The position numbers and the translations under genes are program-made. From Tetracentron sinense (Eukaryota; Streptophyta; Magnoliopsida; Trochodendrales; Trochodendraceae): a DNA stretch of 64,000 nt. Positions 37,801 to 50,640 of the stretch are shown piece by piece. The stretch is taken from assembly GCA_015143295.1 (NCBI GenBank), contig CM026570.1:22327250-22391249 (forward strand), written 5' to 3'. Under the pieces are notes generated by a model. The model saw only the letters and a list, made by a program, of their open reading frames with translations. It was not told the DNA's origin and did not search any database. Position 1 is the first letter of the stretch; the number at the start of each line of letters is the position of its first letter.

Positions 37801-39430
37801 CTGATCCCCAAAAAGATGATCCCTCCCAAGCTTCCTTGACTAACCGCTTGAAATCTGGGTCATTCAACCACATCTTCTCGAATTGAAAAGGTTTAGGTCC
37901 GCCTACATTCCTCTTTGTGTTTAAACAGTATCAGAATATGGTCAGAGGTTGGCCGAGGCAAAGCGGAAAGAATTACATTTGGGGATTTATCCTCTCATCC
38001 ACTGCAAAAAAGGAAAATATCTAGTTTGCTAAGTTTCAGATTTTATTGCATGTACGACCAAGTGAATAAAGCTCCTTTCAATGAAAATACTTGATAAGAT
38101 CATTATGGGAGATAAAGTCCTCGAATGTCTCATTCTGTTCGAGATAGGGCAGCCACCCAATTTATCCCAAATTTTCCTCACACAATTTAAGTTGCCTCCT
38201 AGGCACCGTGGTTCTCTCCATCTGGCCGCTACGTCATCCATCTCTTCCCAAATGCCCAAAACTCCTTAGAATCAGCTTGATAGGAGGGATCATAAATGCC
38301 AAAAAATACCCTCATGAAACCATCACTGCAAGATCAGCACATAATTGAAAGCGAGTAGGCTCCTGCTTCAGAATCTGATACTTCGATTACCTCAAAGACC
38401 TCTAGAATGTCCTTTAATGGCCCAATGGAAGGTATCACCTTCCACTCGAAGCACAGTCCGCCCCACAATTCCTTCACTTTCTGATTAGTCATGACCTCCA
38501 TTTTGATTTCCTATACACAAGATTGCAGGTTTCTTGGTTCATGCAAGTTGTTTAATAGCCAATCTTTTAACTATTCAGTATTCCCCCAAACCTCTAATGT
38601 TCCAACATATAAATATTAACGTAAGAACCGCTAAGAGCCCTTTTCCCAACTGTAGCGCTTCTTGATGATGTGCTTTCCCTACTCCTATCATATGCAACAG
38701 AACTCTCCAGTGTCCACTCTTCTCCACTCACTAGCCAATTGCCTGTTTCCTTTCGAAAGGCGTTCTTTCACCTCAACTGGCCTTCTCTGGTTAATCTGTT
38801 TCTCTAGACTCAAGAAGAGGGCCCTGATCTCCTCCTCGTGGCCATCGATCTCCCAAACTCCTCTATCCTACCCCAAACCCATCCAGACACATCTGAGGTT
38901 AAGATGGTGGTCAGACTACTTGGTTCTCTACCTACCCACTCCGCTGGGGTTGCTTGTGAATCAAGAGTAGACCCTGACTCAGGTCTATATGTATTTTCAG
39001 TGACATCCCTTATCTGAGCGCTTCAAGCTTTCTCGAACCTGACTCAACCCATCTGTGGTGTCACATCTGCTCTAGAATGCATGCCAAGGAATGTATGTTT
39101 ATCACATATGCTACAACTCAATGGCCTACCACCTGTCATATTTGGGCAAACACAATGGATAGGATGGGTAGGAGGTGAGGAGTGGTCGAGCATACCTGGA
39201 GAAGGAGGAGGTGCTAACCCACTCCCCTATAATCTGATCTTTCCTACCGGGTATAAGTGCGACAGTTGCTACATCATAGATCCTTTGGAGGTCCAAACGC
39301 CTCACCTCATGCCTTCACCTTTTAAAACACTGATATATATATTCATATCTTTGGTATTAAAGCCATTCCGAGTTGGATTCTGTACCGATATGCCATATCC
39401 TATCGTCTTGGGTGACCCAACATGGGTCTA
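34830..39430 (-). mobile_element. L1-type LINE (LINE-2), minus strand
   Basis: The 3' end is on the left, marked by a T-run near 34832-34841 (the A-tail in reverse). In element order: ORF1-like sequence (about 38500-39430, limits uncertain); endonuclease with CLGGNLNCVR near 38180; a linker with FEKMWLNDPDFKRLVKEAW and WIKKGDKNTRFLHKVAN (37500-37880); RT (about 36000-37420); and the C-terminal region with RFWMDGWFGNTKVEDDF (35880-35920) and a zinc motif ending MVEHQLLHCPF (35040-35080). Stops and frameshifts are frequent, so it is a dead copy. A 364-bp TIR element interrupts the C-terminal region. Confidence 0.8.
35228..35591. mobile_element. hAT-like MITE, 'CCGTATTATACCC' family, 364 bp
   Basis: Termini CGTAGTTACCAA and, inverted, CATAGTTACCAAGTACGGG; perfect 8-bp duplication TCTGTAAG (35220-35227 and 35592-35599). 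The interior reiterates GTATTATACCCGTA-like words and is non-coding. It lies in the C-terminal region of LINE-2. A related sequence ends at 49780. Confidence 0.87.
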
Positions 39431-40595
39431 ACCGACTGAGATGCTAGAAACGGTGCATATATTCTTTTATGTTGGGTTGCTGTTATTTGGGTTAGCTAGG
39501 GGCATGATATCAGCATTGATGGATGTATCAGCCGTTGGGAGAAACAGCATTTGCATGTGTATTAAGCATTAACTGATTGGGTGCTGCATTTGTATGGTTG
39601 ATATAACAAAACTTCTATGTATTTTAAGATAACTAAAAGGGGAAAAATGTACATGATAATTGAAGAGTTCAAACCGAAGAATAATTTGAGATCAATACAT
39701 AAACCAAGTCTGCTAATAGCTGAGTTCATTGGACCTGAATACTTCCAATCTGAGGATCTAATAGATATTCTACATATTTGGTATATTTATCAACCACAAA
39801 TAATTTAAACAAAAATAGAAATGGATATAACAATAACGATGGTCTATGTTTCTCATTCTGTGTCAAAATTGATCTATGGAAGCAAAGGCACTACTTACTG
39901 GATCGTCCTATGGTTCTGGTATCTCTTATGGATCTATGATGTAGCAACTGTGTTTTGCTAGATGTATTATGTTCTACACCATTTGCTTCCACAATATTGT
40001 AAAGGCTTGACGTAAATCTTCCAGTCCATAATTACCTTGAATTGTGGAACAATTAATGTGTAATAAAGTTACACTAGGCGCCCCCTTTGTGCTTGCTGAG
40101 TTTTTAGGGAATTTTACATCATTTGGGTTCTCAAGTAGATTAGTAGCTTATACTTGGATATCTCGTGCCTTAATTTTGTGAATAAAAGCTTAAAATGGTT
40201 CTATATATGAAGATATGAAATACTTTATCCGCTCCTCTAAATGCACTTATGTGTTACCTCTACATTGTGAGCATGTTTAAGAAATATGTTGTGGTTTCTA
40301 TCTTAATATGATAATTAGGCTTTGTAAAGGATTTTATTTTTTAACTGGTGATGATAATGGAACTGAATTTCTACTTTGCATGTACTAGCGTCTGTTGAAT
40401 CTCGACTAGGGGAAGTCTTTATTGTCTTCTACTTTCTTCTTTTGCTGAGAAGCCGTGTTTAAGGACTAGGCAATATAATTATCAGCATGCTTTGCATTGA
40501 TCAATGATTATCTCTCTTCATATATTATTGAAGCCAGATACCTGATAAAATAGGTAATGTTTCAGTGACATTAACAATTATGCTGAAATTTTCAG

Positions 40596-40839
40596 TCATG
40601 GAATCTACTGGCTTTCATGTAAGGGATGCTGGGAGATTAGTTTATCGTGCTCGATTTTCTTCAGTTACTCAGAAAGATATTTTAAAGGCCATGGACAACC
40701 TTGTTAAACCCAACAGAGATGAAGCATTGGCTGTAGATGCACGCCAGGAGATAGATCTGAAAGTTGGAGTTACATTTACACGGTTTCAGACTAGCTTTTT
40801 CCAAGGAAAATATGGGAACCTTGATTCTAGAGTCATTTC
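40596..40839 (+). CDS. TOP3B: TOP3B exon (type IA core)
   Basis: The acceptor is TTTTCAG and the donor GTATGT. The exon reads from Val-Met-Glu-Ser-Thr-Gly-Phe through [30 protein letters not shown] and [16 protein letters not shown] to a split Ser codon (TC|C). These are conserved blocks of the type IA topoisomerase core; the DARQEIDL and [10 protein letters not shown] segments are strongly diagnostic of TOP3B. The codon interrupted at the donor is completed by the first base of the exon at 48357. No internal stop. Confidence 0.93.
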
Positions 40840-42148
40840 GTATGTTCTCTCTCCCTTCCTTTTGTTTTCTCTTTCTCAGTCTCCACCCATTGTTTTTAGT
40901 GGTTCACTCTCTCTTCCCTGTTTTTTCTTTCCTTCTGTTTATTTAGTATAATTGCTTTTGGATTGTGGTGCATTCTTTTTTGAACAGTGAATAGAACCCT
41001 CCTCAATTATTGTTTCTTGGAATTTGTTTTAATAAGCCGGTTTCGACGCCAATTCATGCAAATTCTATTTATGGCCAAATGTCCATCTGAAATTTGCAAT
41101 GGGAGAATAAGAAAAGAAAAGGTTGCAGATTCTTACAACAATGCTACCTTACTTCTAGACTGTTTTTCTCTAGCCACACATAGATAATGAGAAGAGCAAG
41201 TCTTCCATTAGTGGAGACAAAGCCTTCAATGCATAACTTTACTCCGGAATCAGATGCTCTAGGTGACATCCCCCTTTCTTCTTTTATCGTCCTTGTCAGA
41301 ACACTTAGGAGCCAACAAACTTCAGAACCAACAAGTCAAGGCACAAAGGACTAGACTCTTTAACACCCTTAGCTAGGTGTTGACTCTTTGAACTTTTAAT
41401 ATATAAACTTCAAAGAATACATTTCTGGATGAATTTGATTCACTAGACAATGATTAGCTGTGTTCTCCCTCAGTTGAGGGAAACTTGTCCTCGACTTTGC
41501 CATTTTGGTACTGTAATCCCTTTTCTGTGATATTTAAATAAACTAGCTACATTAAAAATATTTTACGTTTCTATTCCTGCTGATAGTTTAATCTGGTGGG
41601 TGTTACTTATAATCTTCTTTTGTATCTTGAATAGTCCAGTCGTCTGGTTATTATGTTTGTTGCAAGTGCCAACATAAAACCTGTCCTTGTGCATATAAAG
41701 CATCACAAGATCCTGTTCTTTAAACTCCTTATGCTTTCTATGTTAGTCTGCTTCCTGTATTTTGTGTTGTTCTCTTCTAATTTTTGTCGGATTTGCTCAT
41801 GGATTTTTTTGATATTGTCTGCCATCATAATTTTTTTTTTGACATTGGCATTGGCACCATATATGATATTGGATTTTATCCTTACACAATTTTGAATGAC
41901 TTTTTCTGTTGATTGGTTTGTACTATTGTAGGCGAACTTGGCAAACGGCAAAGCCAAGTCCCACTGTACCTTCTTTCTTCTTACAACACTCTGTAGTTTT
42001 GCATTAGTTTTTGTACAGTAGGCACTCTTATGTTGCAGTTGGGTGTCCATCTGTCTCCACAACCTCCAAAGTGTCTAAGAAACTTGGTATCCCAGTGCGA
42101 TCATCTTTAGAACACAATGGAGTTTTACGACTTTCACGTAATAAAGGT

Positions 42149-43438
42149 CAAGGTTCTAAATGTCGATCTCGCTTGACATGTCGAGCCGGGGAAAAAAGAT
42201 ATATAGGGGATATATCGCTAGATATATCGTTTATCGGTGATTTTTGAAAAAAAAAAAAACAAAAAAATTATGCAAAACTTGGAAATTTCAGTGAAACTTC
42301 AAGAAATGTTAAAATAAATGTTAATAGTTAATACACCTTTGAGAATAAAAACATAAAAAAAACAACGATACACATAAGATATGCAATGGGTAGTGGGCAA
42401 AGATGTTCGTTGACGACACAATGTATGATTGATTCATATTCCTAAATCATAACTAACTTACATAAAATGTTTAATTCATTTCTCAATCAATCATAAATTT
42501 ACAATTCATAAGATTCATAACAATAAAAACATACATAATAATAATCCAACCCACTCCAAGAACTATAATCAAAACCAAAAAGAGTTACGCAAAGGCTCGA
42601 CTGTCATCGACATTGGCAAATGAGGCTGTCCACCTATATACCCATATGAATGTGACTCATACACAAAAACATATCTATATAAATATTGACCCTCTAACTG
42701 TGCATAGTTATGTTCCTGAGAGCACAATTGTCATTGTCACAAAAACATATCCATATAAATTCTATCACACTACCAGATAAGACTGTACTCCTATACTCAT
42801 ATTCATACAACTCATACCCAAAAATATATCCATATGAATTTTTTTGAAATTTAAATTTGTGAGTATTTTAAATGGAAGGTACCCATAATATGCTTAATTT
42901 GTTATTTTAAAGCTTGAATGTAAAGTATTTTTCTACTGAAATGTTAGTTGACTTTTTGACCCTATAGATGAAAATATTTTTGAATACTAAAATATGGTAC
43001 TTTTTTCACCGGACTTTTGGGTTATAGTAATGTTTTAATATGGTAGAATTTATGAAATTTTAAGATTTGAGAAATACCTTAGCATTTGAAAGTTGAAATT
43101 CTCGAAAAGGCGCTAAAAAACGAATTTTGTTCTTTAACTGAAAAGTTGACTTATATTCTTCGGATCTCAGATAATTTTTACTAAATTCAAATGGGGGGGT
43201 ATAACCTTATTTATATATAATTATCTTATGTAAATGGTAAATGATATTTTATGTAAATAAGATTGAGTGAAACAATGAGCTTCACTCTCATATCCAAAGG
43301 TCAAAGCTTAAAAAAAATAAAATATGTCGGGCAATATTGCACGATATCGGCAATATATCCTCGATATGGTGTAATCGAACACCGATATCGATAAATATCG
43401 GCGATATATCTCCGATATTGTCGATTTTTTGAACCTCG
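42149..43438. mobile_element. hAT-like TIR element, 'CGATATATCG' family, 1.29 kb
   Basis: Ends CAAGGTTCTAAATGTCG and, inverted, CGAGGTTCAAAAAATCG, with 8-bp duplications ATAAAGGT / ATGAAGGT (one difference). Both ends are dense in GATATATCG/CGATATCGG words; the interior is AT-rich and non-coding. It is inserted in the gypsy integrase region. A relative begins at 61235. Confidence 0.82.
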
Positions 43439-43476
43439 ATGAAGGTCCACGATGTGAGAAATATCAAGTGTCTTCT

Positions 43477-45577
43477 TGTTAGAAATATATGCCCACGAAA
43501 GCCATTCTGGAATTGTATTAGTCTACTTAATCAATAAAAACATATTTTACATTCACACTTTGTACTTCTGCATTAGGTAACATATTAAAAGTATCTCATT
43601 GGATGAGACTACTTTGTCCCTTAAGTAACATTGTAGGAAAATCATCCAATTAGTTAATAACTAATTGCTAAGGAGATATGGTTTTCCGGTTCCTTGTAGA
43701 CCTAGAATTGTTCTAAGTTATTCAAGATACATCTGGACAATGTATTCCTACTAACTTACACATTGTTAGTTTCATATGATGGAGTGATGAATCCCAATCA
43801 CTGAGAGAATAGTCTCTTGACTAAGATGTAGATATAAGTAAGAAGTACTTATATTGCAACTGGATCGCTCCATGGATACCCTTAGAAATATACTGTCTTT
43901 ATATTTAGGGTAGTCAATTTGACAGATTGTCCTTAACCTGAGAGGTCGACATCTTCTCTAGTATTTGCCTATATAGCTTTGATGTAGCCAATCGTCAATG
44001 TCCAACACACCGGACTAAATACTGACTCATTGGGTTATGTACGTTATATTAGAAGAAGTGTGTGTACGCTCAACAAAAATTCCATTACTCTTACAGAGTA
44101 ATTAATATTGAGTTGATACTTGTCAAAACCGGACTTGAAAAACCCAACGTTGGTATTTATCGATGAAATGGTTTTATCGAGGAGTTTATTTTCTGTATAA
44201 AAGAAATGTAATTATTATTATTATTTCTTTTTAAGAATTTTAAAATGTTTTGAAAGTCCAAGTTTGACTAAAAGTATCAAAGAGAATGGGTTCTCAATAT
44301 AAGCCAGAGATTAAAGACAATATTAGATATTTTCCCGTAAGCTTATAATAATATTGGAAGTGGAGGGACATATCTATAAACAAATCTTGTAATAGAAATA
44401 CCTGCAAGTAATTCTCTATTTTCTGGAGGTTAATCATATTGTGTTAATGGACATTATTGTGATTGGTGGAAGTCTAGGGATATAGATGAAATTCTATAAT
44501 CCTAATAGAGTGATAGGAAAAGTGTTTCCTAGTAACAATGCTTTAACCAAAAGGTTAAGCACTTGGTCCCACAACTGGAAATAGGAGATCCCTTTAGATC
44601 CCACACACAAGGACCTTCTTAAAGTATTTAATTTAATTTTTCTAAGTAATCACTATATGGTATAGTGAAGCTCTAATGGGTGGAATCACATTGGATGTCA
44701 TAAACCAAATGGGTAGGACCCATTGGGGATTTTGATAAAAGATTAAAGTGACCTTAAGGGTTTTGGAAACCCTCAAAGGGGCGTGTGGAAGTGGGGCCCA
44801 CCTAGGGTGGGACGCCCACTTCAAGGAGGAGATATTGCTTTTAATTAGTTTCTAACTAAAGACTCCTTATTGGATAAGGTTAGTTAGTTAGTTACTAATT
44901 AAAGATTCCCTAATTGTTAGGGATTCTATTAGTTTGTTACTAATCAATAATTAGTTATTAACTAATTATAGAATCCTTATAAGATGAGGATAAGATTAGT
45001 TGGATACTAATGGATAAAGATAAACATTGAGGAATCCTAATTGGATTAGGATATGGAGACTTAGGTTGCAAGCAACCCAAGCAAATCCCTATATATATGG
45101 GTGGACGTCCAAGCCTTGGACACAATCAATTTCCAGATTTTTATCTCCCCTCTCCTCAATCTCACGCCCCTCTCTCTCTCCCTCAAGGTGTATGGTCACT
45201 CTCTCCCTCCCCTATTCTTGTTTTCTAGTTTGAAAATCAAGAAAAAGAAGATCAAGCTTACTTGATCATCAAGATAGGATCTTATTTCAAGATCCTAGAG
45301 TTGGAATTTTGGAAGGGCCATTAGCTTCCATTAGAGAAAGCTTTAAAGAAAAAGAAGAAGGTTCGTGTGGATTGCGAAGGAGACTTGACACTTGTGATGT
45401 TTTGCCGGTCTATCGTTCTATCGTGGATTTGACTTAACAATTTCAAAGTCACAAAGGTGATTGTGATTTCAACCTTCATCGAATAAAATCAATTAGAATC
45501 TTAGTCAGATCTTAGGATTCGATGTATGCCCCCCCAAGAACTGTTTTTCTAAAAAATTAAAAAGAGGGATACTTTCA
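43477..45577. mobile_element. Solo LTR, 2.1 kb, probable copia
   Basis: Starts TGTTAGAAATATATGCC, ends ACTTTCA, and is flanked by a perfect 5-bp duplication CTTCT (43472-43476 and 45578-45582). A TATATATATGGG box near 45092 and a pyrimidine-rich stretch after it suggest the transcription start in + orientation. No internal region remains, so an element was lost by LTR-LTR recombination. The flanks are gypsy integrase sequence on both sides. Confidence 0.85.
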
Positions 45578-45776
45578 CTTCTTGCAATTAATTTTCAGAA
45601 AAACGATCTACCGTGATGAAGATGGAACCTGTACCTCATTCCGTGGAAGAACACCTTCCCATGGAACCTTATGTACATGATATGTAGTATATAGAGTTCT
45701 GTATTTTTAATGCAGCAGTTTGAAATTGGAAAACGGTGCAACGCTCATCTAATTTGAGGCATAAGTTAGTAGGATT

Positions 45777-45780
45777 CCCC

Positions 45781-45811
<31 letters not shown>

Positions 45812-45812
45812 A
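45777..45812. repeat. C-run and (CA)n
   Basis: About 20 C followed by eight CA repeats. Confidence 0.95.
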
Positions 45813-46578
45813 AAAAAGGATGAAACATAGATATAAGAATGAGGGAAGATAACGGACATGAGAAATAAAATAAGAAGAGTTTTGTTTGGAGAACAAGAGA
45901 GAAAAATCACATCTAAGTTGATCTGAAACCGAGACAAAAAACAACCGATGGATGAAAACAAAATAACCCTTCATACCGACTTTTGTCAAGGTGCTGATCA
46001 AGAAGAAGGCTTGATGCTAATACCATGTAAAAGTCTAAGGGAATGGGGAGAAGAGTCATCGTGCGCTATGTCCTTTCATTAGTTGAGAATAATAGAATAC
46101 AATAGATTGTATAAGGGACGTCCACCATGTCCCAAACAGAAAAACATCAATGCCCTTTATGAGAGAAAATACACATCCATAATAAAGTCAAGGAGAAAAG
46201 ATTCTCTTCACATTTTTTTGTTGCTTTGCTTGAAATCAGGCATCTTTACCTGCATATCAATGACCTGGAGTGTGTAATCGAAATGTGTGGGTATGCAATT
46301 GCTTTACTAGTTACCTCGTTGTACATTGATTGTACCAACTACCAACGCTTTGAGCTATGCTTTGAGAGCTGGAACACGATTCCTCACAGGAAAACAGAGA
46401 GAAGTGGCTGAAACTGAAAGAGGATTTGGAGTGGAAGAGAGAAGGGGGAGTCACTGGGTGTTGTTTTTTGTAGGCTTTGGTGTGCTGATGACAATAGGAA
46501 AGCTTTGTTCCTTTCGTATCACTTACAATAACCGCAGGTCCGCAACAACGGCAAAAGGAGCGAGTGGCAGAGGCAGAA

Positions 46579-46597
46579 GGGGGGGGGGGGGGGGGGG
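46579..46597. repeat. G homopolymer (~19)
   Basis: An uninterrupted G run; possible quadruplex-forming tract. Confidence 0.95.
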
Positions 46598-46684
46598 AGA
46601 GCGGCAGAGGGGTTGATTGAGAAATTAGGGTTTACTGTTTTACTTATGTATTATATATGATATTTATTATTAATATATTATATG

Positions 46685-46860
46685 TCAAGTCGAGCCGAGC
46701 TGCGAGCCGAATCAAACAGCTTGAGCTCAGCTTGGTTGAAAATTTGAGCTCAATTACTAGCTTGGCTCGGCTCGATCTAGCCTAATATCTTAGCTCAAAT
46801 TCAGGCATTCAGCTTGATTGAGCCAAGCCTTCGAGCCAGCTCGGCTTGGGTGCAGCCCTA
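46685..46860. mobile_element. AGCCGAGC-rich MITE fragment
   Basis: Rich in GAGCCGAGC / AGCTTGAGCTC words and ends GGGTGCAGCCCTA, which is the inverted start (TAGGGCTGCACCC) of a common plant MITE type. The left terminus was not found, so the start is approximate. Confidence 0.5.
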
Positions 46861-47268
46861 TGTCTAGTGGAGCACGATCATGAAAAGTATTTGGAATTGA
46901 CTATTCACATCATTCTCCTGTGATTCATTTCCATTAAGCAGCTTAGTAAATTAATGTACTTACCTCCGCAAATCAATTCATTCCAGCCATAGAATTGCTG
47001 AATTTACAAAACTCGTAAAAAAAATGTAAACTATGATACCACTTATGCAAATTCTAGATATGAGAAAGTAAACAAATATGAAATTTGAAACTAGAGAACA
47101 AGAAAAAGAAGAGTGAAGAAATTGCAGAGAATTACAGCAATGCTACCGTACTCTTAGGCTACTCTTCTTCAGCCACTAGAAGATAACGAGAAGAACCAAT
47201 CTTATGTTAGTGGAGGCAGAGCCTTCCATACAGAAATGTGCTTTGTTAGTAGGACAGCAAGCTGTGCT

Positions 47269-47492
47269 CCTAGGTTTGAGGCCTCGCCTTACAACAATTT
47301 AGGTTTTTCTCAAATAGTAAGCAGCAGACTATTTTAGACACTGCTTACTATTTTGTAGTCTGCTTACAAAAATATTAGGGTTTAAATATTTTATATGTAG
47401 CGTATAAAACAACATGCTACTTACTATTTCAAAACCCTGGACTTTTCCCCCCCAGTAAGGTAGATTGTTATAAGGCGAGTTCTCACCCTAGG
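47269..47492. mobile_element. MITE with ~29-bp inverted repeats, 224 bp
   Basis: Ends CCTAGGTTTGAGGCCTCG and, inverted, CCTAGGGTGAGAACTCG, both continuing CCTTAYAACAAT. Non-coding and AT-rich inside. The target duplication is unclear (AGCTGTGCT / AGCGGTGTG at best). It lies in the presumed right LTR of the gypsy remnant. Confidence 0.72.
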
Positions 47493-48356
47493 ACAGCGGT
47501 GTGGTCCTAAAAGCTTTATTCAATAAGAATTCAATCACAAATCAGGAATCTTGAAGTGACCAACTTTTTTTCCTTGTTATAGTTTGTGCATAAGTTTCCT
47601 AATACATAAATCTCTTGCGCATAGCAGAATGGGAACTCTTAAGAGGCTAAAACGCTTTTTATTCTAACAGGTCAAGGTACAAAAGCATGGACTGTTTTAC
47701 TACCCTAAACTGGACATTGACTCTTTGAACTTTTTAATTACAAGACAGGCCCACTTAAACTTCAAACTGTTCTTTTTTGGACTCTAAATTATGCTAATTC
47801 TGATGTGCTAGACTATGATTACCTGCATTATGCTGTAAATCAATCTTATGGTGTAGGACATCAACCATCTAAGTTCCACCGCTATTTCTTGATTTTATAC
47901 ATTGTGTACCGTCTATTCAACAAAATGGCACTATTATGATTAGCATAAGCATCTTCATTTGTGCTCATATGTATTATACATCATTAATATTAACATGGGC
48001 CTCTTCTTAATCTTCAACTCGTCTTTGCTGATTGGATTTGTCTTGATGACATTCTGCCAATGCCATTAGCGATTCTGGGGCTGCTTCATTTATTGCCATA
48101 TACCTATAACTGTACTATTTTTTAGATGGATTGATTGCTTTAATGAAGTAGAATGTCAATTGTCTTCCATTCTAACTTCAGATGATGTCTTTGTTTTATC
48201 TGAATTACTTTAAATTTATTTTAATCTTTTCCAAGTTTTTCCAGTTAAGGAACCCTGTTATTTGATCACATGTAACGGGCTAACAGCTAATGGTCTAACT
48301 ATTCTGGTCTGAATTAAAAGAATCAGGTAATCATGCTTATCTATTGCTTCTTTCAG

Positions 48357-48519
48357 CTATGGGCCATGTCAAACTCCTACGCTTGGATTTTGTGTCCAGC
48401 GCTACTTGCAAATTAATACTTTTAAGCCAGAAAAGTTTTGGGCTCTGCATCCTTACATCATAAAGAGTGGCTACGAACTTCAATTAGAATGGGATCGTAA
48501 CAAGTTGTTTGACTTTGAT
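48357..48519 (+). CDS. TOP3B: TOP3B exon (YGPCQTPTLGFC block)
   Basis: The acceptor is TTTCAG and the donor GTGAGA. The first base completes Ser; the exon then reads YGPCQTPTLGFCVQRY, INTFKPEKFWAL and ends in Phe-Asp. The GPCQTPTLGF block is a hallmark of type IA topoisomerases and contributes to the DNA-binding groove around the active site. It is followed after only 90 bp by the next exon, the one short intron in the window. Confidence 0.93.
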
Positions 48520-48609
48520 GTGAGATCTCCACTTTGATTTTCTGACCCTTCCCACGTTAGTTTGCTGCTTCTTAACATGCTGTTTCTAATACTTTCTCAT
48601 TACTCGCAG

Positions 48610-48729
48610 GTTGCTGTGATGTTTCAGAAGTTGGTAGTGGAAGATGGCACTCTGGAAGTAACTAATATATCAGCAAAAGAAGAGTGCAAAGGTCGTCCTT
48701 CTGGTCTCAACACAGTGAATTTGCTGAAG
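48610..48729 (+). CDS. TOP3B: TOP3B exon (gate-domain segment)
   Basis: Exactly 40 codons between a CGCAG acceptor and a GTCGGT donor: VAVMFQKLV through TNISAKEECKGRPSGLNTVNLLK. The RPSGLNTVNLLK ending is the conserved lead-in to the catalytic helix of TOP3B (NTVxLLK, then SSALGFGP). The frame is open and phase 0 at both ends. The following intron is 10.4 kb and full of LINE sequence. Confidence 0.92.
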
Positions 48730-49282
48730 GTCGGTACAAATTGGGGACTGAACACTTGTTCCTTCTACAACAATCAAACAAGAAGTTGGAAATTTCCTTA
48801 TTTTCAGAAATTCACTTCTTTGTAGGTTGCGAGCATACTAATTTTATTGTCTTACTCAACTTACCAGACAATTGCTTACCGTTATTTGGTTCTTGATCTC
48901 CTCAACTTCTATATGCAAGATTTAAAATTTAGGTCCAATTCTGTTTTGGTCCCTCAAAACAGGAAGTCTTATCACAGGATTCATTGCAATTTTGACCAAA
49001 TAGAAATTAAGCGAACATTATAAAATTTTCAATCATAGAAAACAATATGGAAATCCTATGGAAACATTCGGAAACACGAAAGGTCATTCCTCCTATCTGG
49101 AACACTCCTACTATCCCCTATGATCGACGGAGCACTAGAAAAATCATTCCCCCAACCCTCGTTGAATATAGGTGGAGTCATTTTATAGTTCTGTTTGTGG
49201 TTCTACCTACTCTTAGAGTTCATATGACATCCGAGCTTTCTTCCTACTTGGAAAATCATCCTCGATGAAATCCACTTCCTGA

Positions 49283-49780
49283 CTTTGTCACCAAAAATGC
49301 ACATATATATATATTTTGTATGGTTTTTGTCTCATTCTCATTTACCTATTTGAATCTTACGATAGGGTTTGCAAAGATGGTTTATTTTTACCAATTTATT
49401 ATTGATTTTTTTTAATATTTATTATTGAATTTGATGTTAGGGTTTGAACTTTAAAGCTTATGTGAGGATTTGAATTATATGGGGTTCTAGTTTAGAGGAT
49501 GATGGTATTGAACTTTTTTTTGAATGGTGAATGATGATATACGTTTGTTAATATGGTTGAATGGTGAATGATGATATTTTGAGGACTATATAATTGCAAT
49601 TCTTTGGTGAATGATAAGTTGAAATGATTGTTAGTTGGTATCAAGTTTCCTATTTGTTTATAATTATTAATTATTTTTAAAAAAATTCTCATACTTTTCC
49701 CGTGTTTTTGTTGTATAGAACCCGTACTTCTCGAATGGATCAAAACCGTTTAAAACCTGTACCCGTATTTGGTGACTATG
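49283..49780. mobile_element. Probable relative of the 'CCGTATTATACCC' MITE
   Basis: The right end, inverted, is CATAGTCACCAAATACGGG, matching the end of the element at 35228-35591. The left end (CTTTGTCACCAAAAATG) is a weaker match and no convincing 8-bp duplication was found, so the left limit is tentative. Confidence 0.5.
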
Positions 49781-50640
49781 CATCTTACTACTCAATTTCC
49801 ACCATCCCACCATTGTTTTGTTCATAAACAAAGACGAAATACTCTGAATATCGTATAAAGGTGCACTTTTTGGCCCTCATGTCCAAATTTACAATTTGTG
49901 GGCCTGAGACTTACTATATGTCTGAGGCATGCGTCTAATACATTAATCAAAAAACAAGAGTTTCAACCACATAACTAAGACTTCAACATTAATTTTTTTA
50001 AGGGCTCAACAACAAATGCGACAGGGTAGGGGTTAGTCACACACCTGAACTAGTAGAGCATAAGGGTCAAAGTAGAGACTCAGTGAGACTATCCTCTACT
50101 TCACTTACATTTCAAGGCACCTCGATGCCTGCGGCCACAAAAAAGGAAAGAAGAGAAGCAAGAACCAAAAGAGGAATGAAAGAAGGAGAAAGAAGAAATG
50201 GGAGAGGCGTGTCGCTTTACCTGCCATTGTCATGCTTTTGAAGAAGAGCCAGGGAGGACCGGTGAGGAGGGCAGCAGGGAGAGCAGCGAAAACGGCTATT
50301 GGTTATGGTTTCCCAACTCAGAGCTCAAAGGAAACCCTAGGAAGGAAGTGAAAAAGACAAAACTACCCTCGGGCCCATGTGTCTTGAACCTGGACTCTCC
50401 GTTCCTATGGCCGCAAGCTCATTGGGTGTAGTGGGTTCATATCCTAATTCAGAGGCCCAAGTTGCTGGTTTAGGCCCTCAGTACCTTGAGCCCATAAACC
50501 CTGGTTTTTCTAATTACTCGAAAGGGTCGTCTGTTACAAGCCCAAGCAAAGACCCGTTGGATATTTTCGGGTTTGATGCTATAATAAAAAGATGGGAAAT
50601 GGAAAACAAACCCCAGAAGCTGACCCAGTGATTTGAATCG

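Larger units (their letters stand above)
34248..40595 (+). other. TOP3B intron, 6.3 kb
   Basis: The donor is GTACCC and the acceptor TTTTCAG. An AG microsatellite lies near the donor and a minus-strand LINE fills about 34830-39430. Positions 39430-40595 appear to be plain AT-rich intron; I recognise nothing else there. Confidence 0.75.
41050..47835 (-). mobile_element. Old Ty3/gypsy remnant, minus strand
   Basis: Integrase-core sequence on the minus strand (WRQMDTQLQ, QWDLALPFAKFAYN near 41920-42060, with further integrase stretches up to about 45690) lies between two diverged direct repeats, about 41050-41460 and 47042-47835, which fit its LTRs (both begin TTATGCAAATTCTA-like). A GTGGTATCATAG primer-site-like sequence abuts the right-hand LTR. 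Later insertions: a TIR element (42149-43438), a solo LTR (43477-45577) and a MITE in the right LTR (47269-47492). Fossil; the poor LTR match suggests it is among the oldest insertions here. Confidence 0.65.
40840..48356 (+). other. TOP3B intron, 7.5 kb
   Basis: The donor is GTATGT and the acceptor TTTCAG. Host-like sequence is limited to about 40840-41050 and 47835-48356. The middle is an old minus-strand gypsy remnant with later insertions. Positions 45690-46620 hold simple repeats and unrecognised sequence. Confidence 0.75.

Noticed and set aside
44642-45233. Short open frames within the solo LTR
   Set aside because: No recognisable domain, and they lie in an element with clear LTR ends and target duplication.
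46326-46616. Open frame ending in a Gly/Arg-rich run
   Set aside because: The tail is a G homopolymer artefact and the rest matches nothing.
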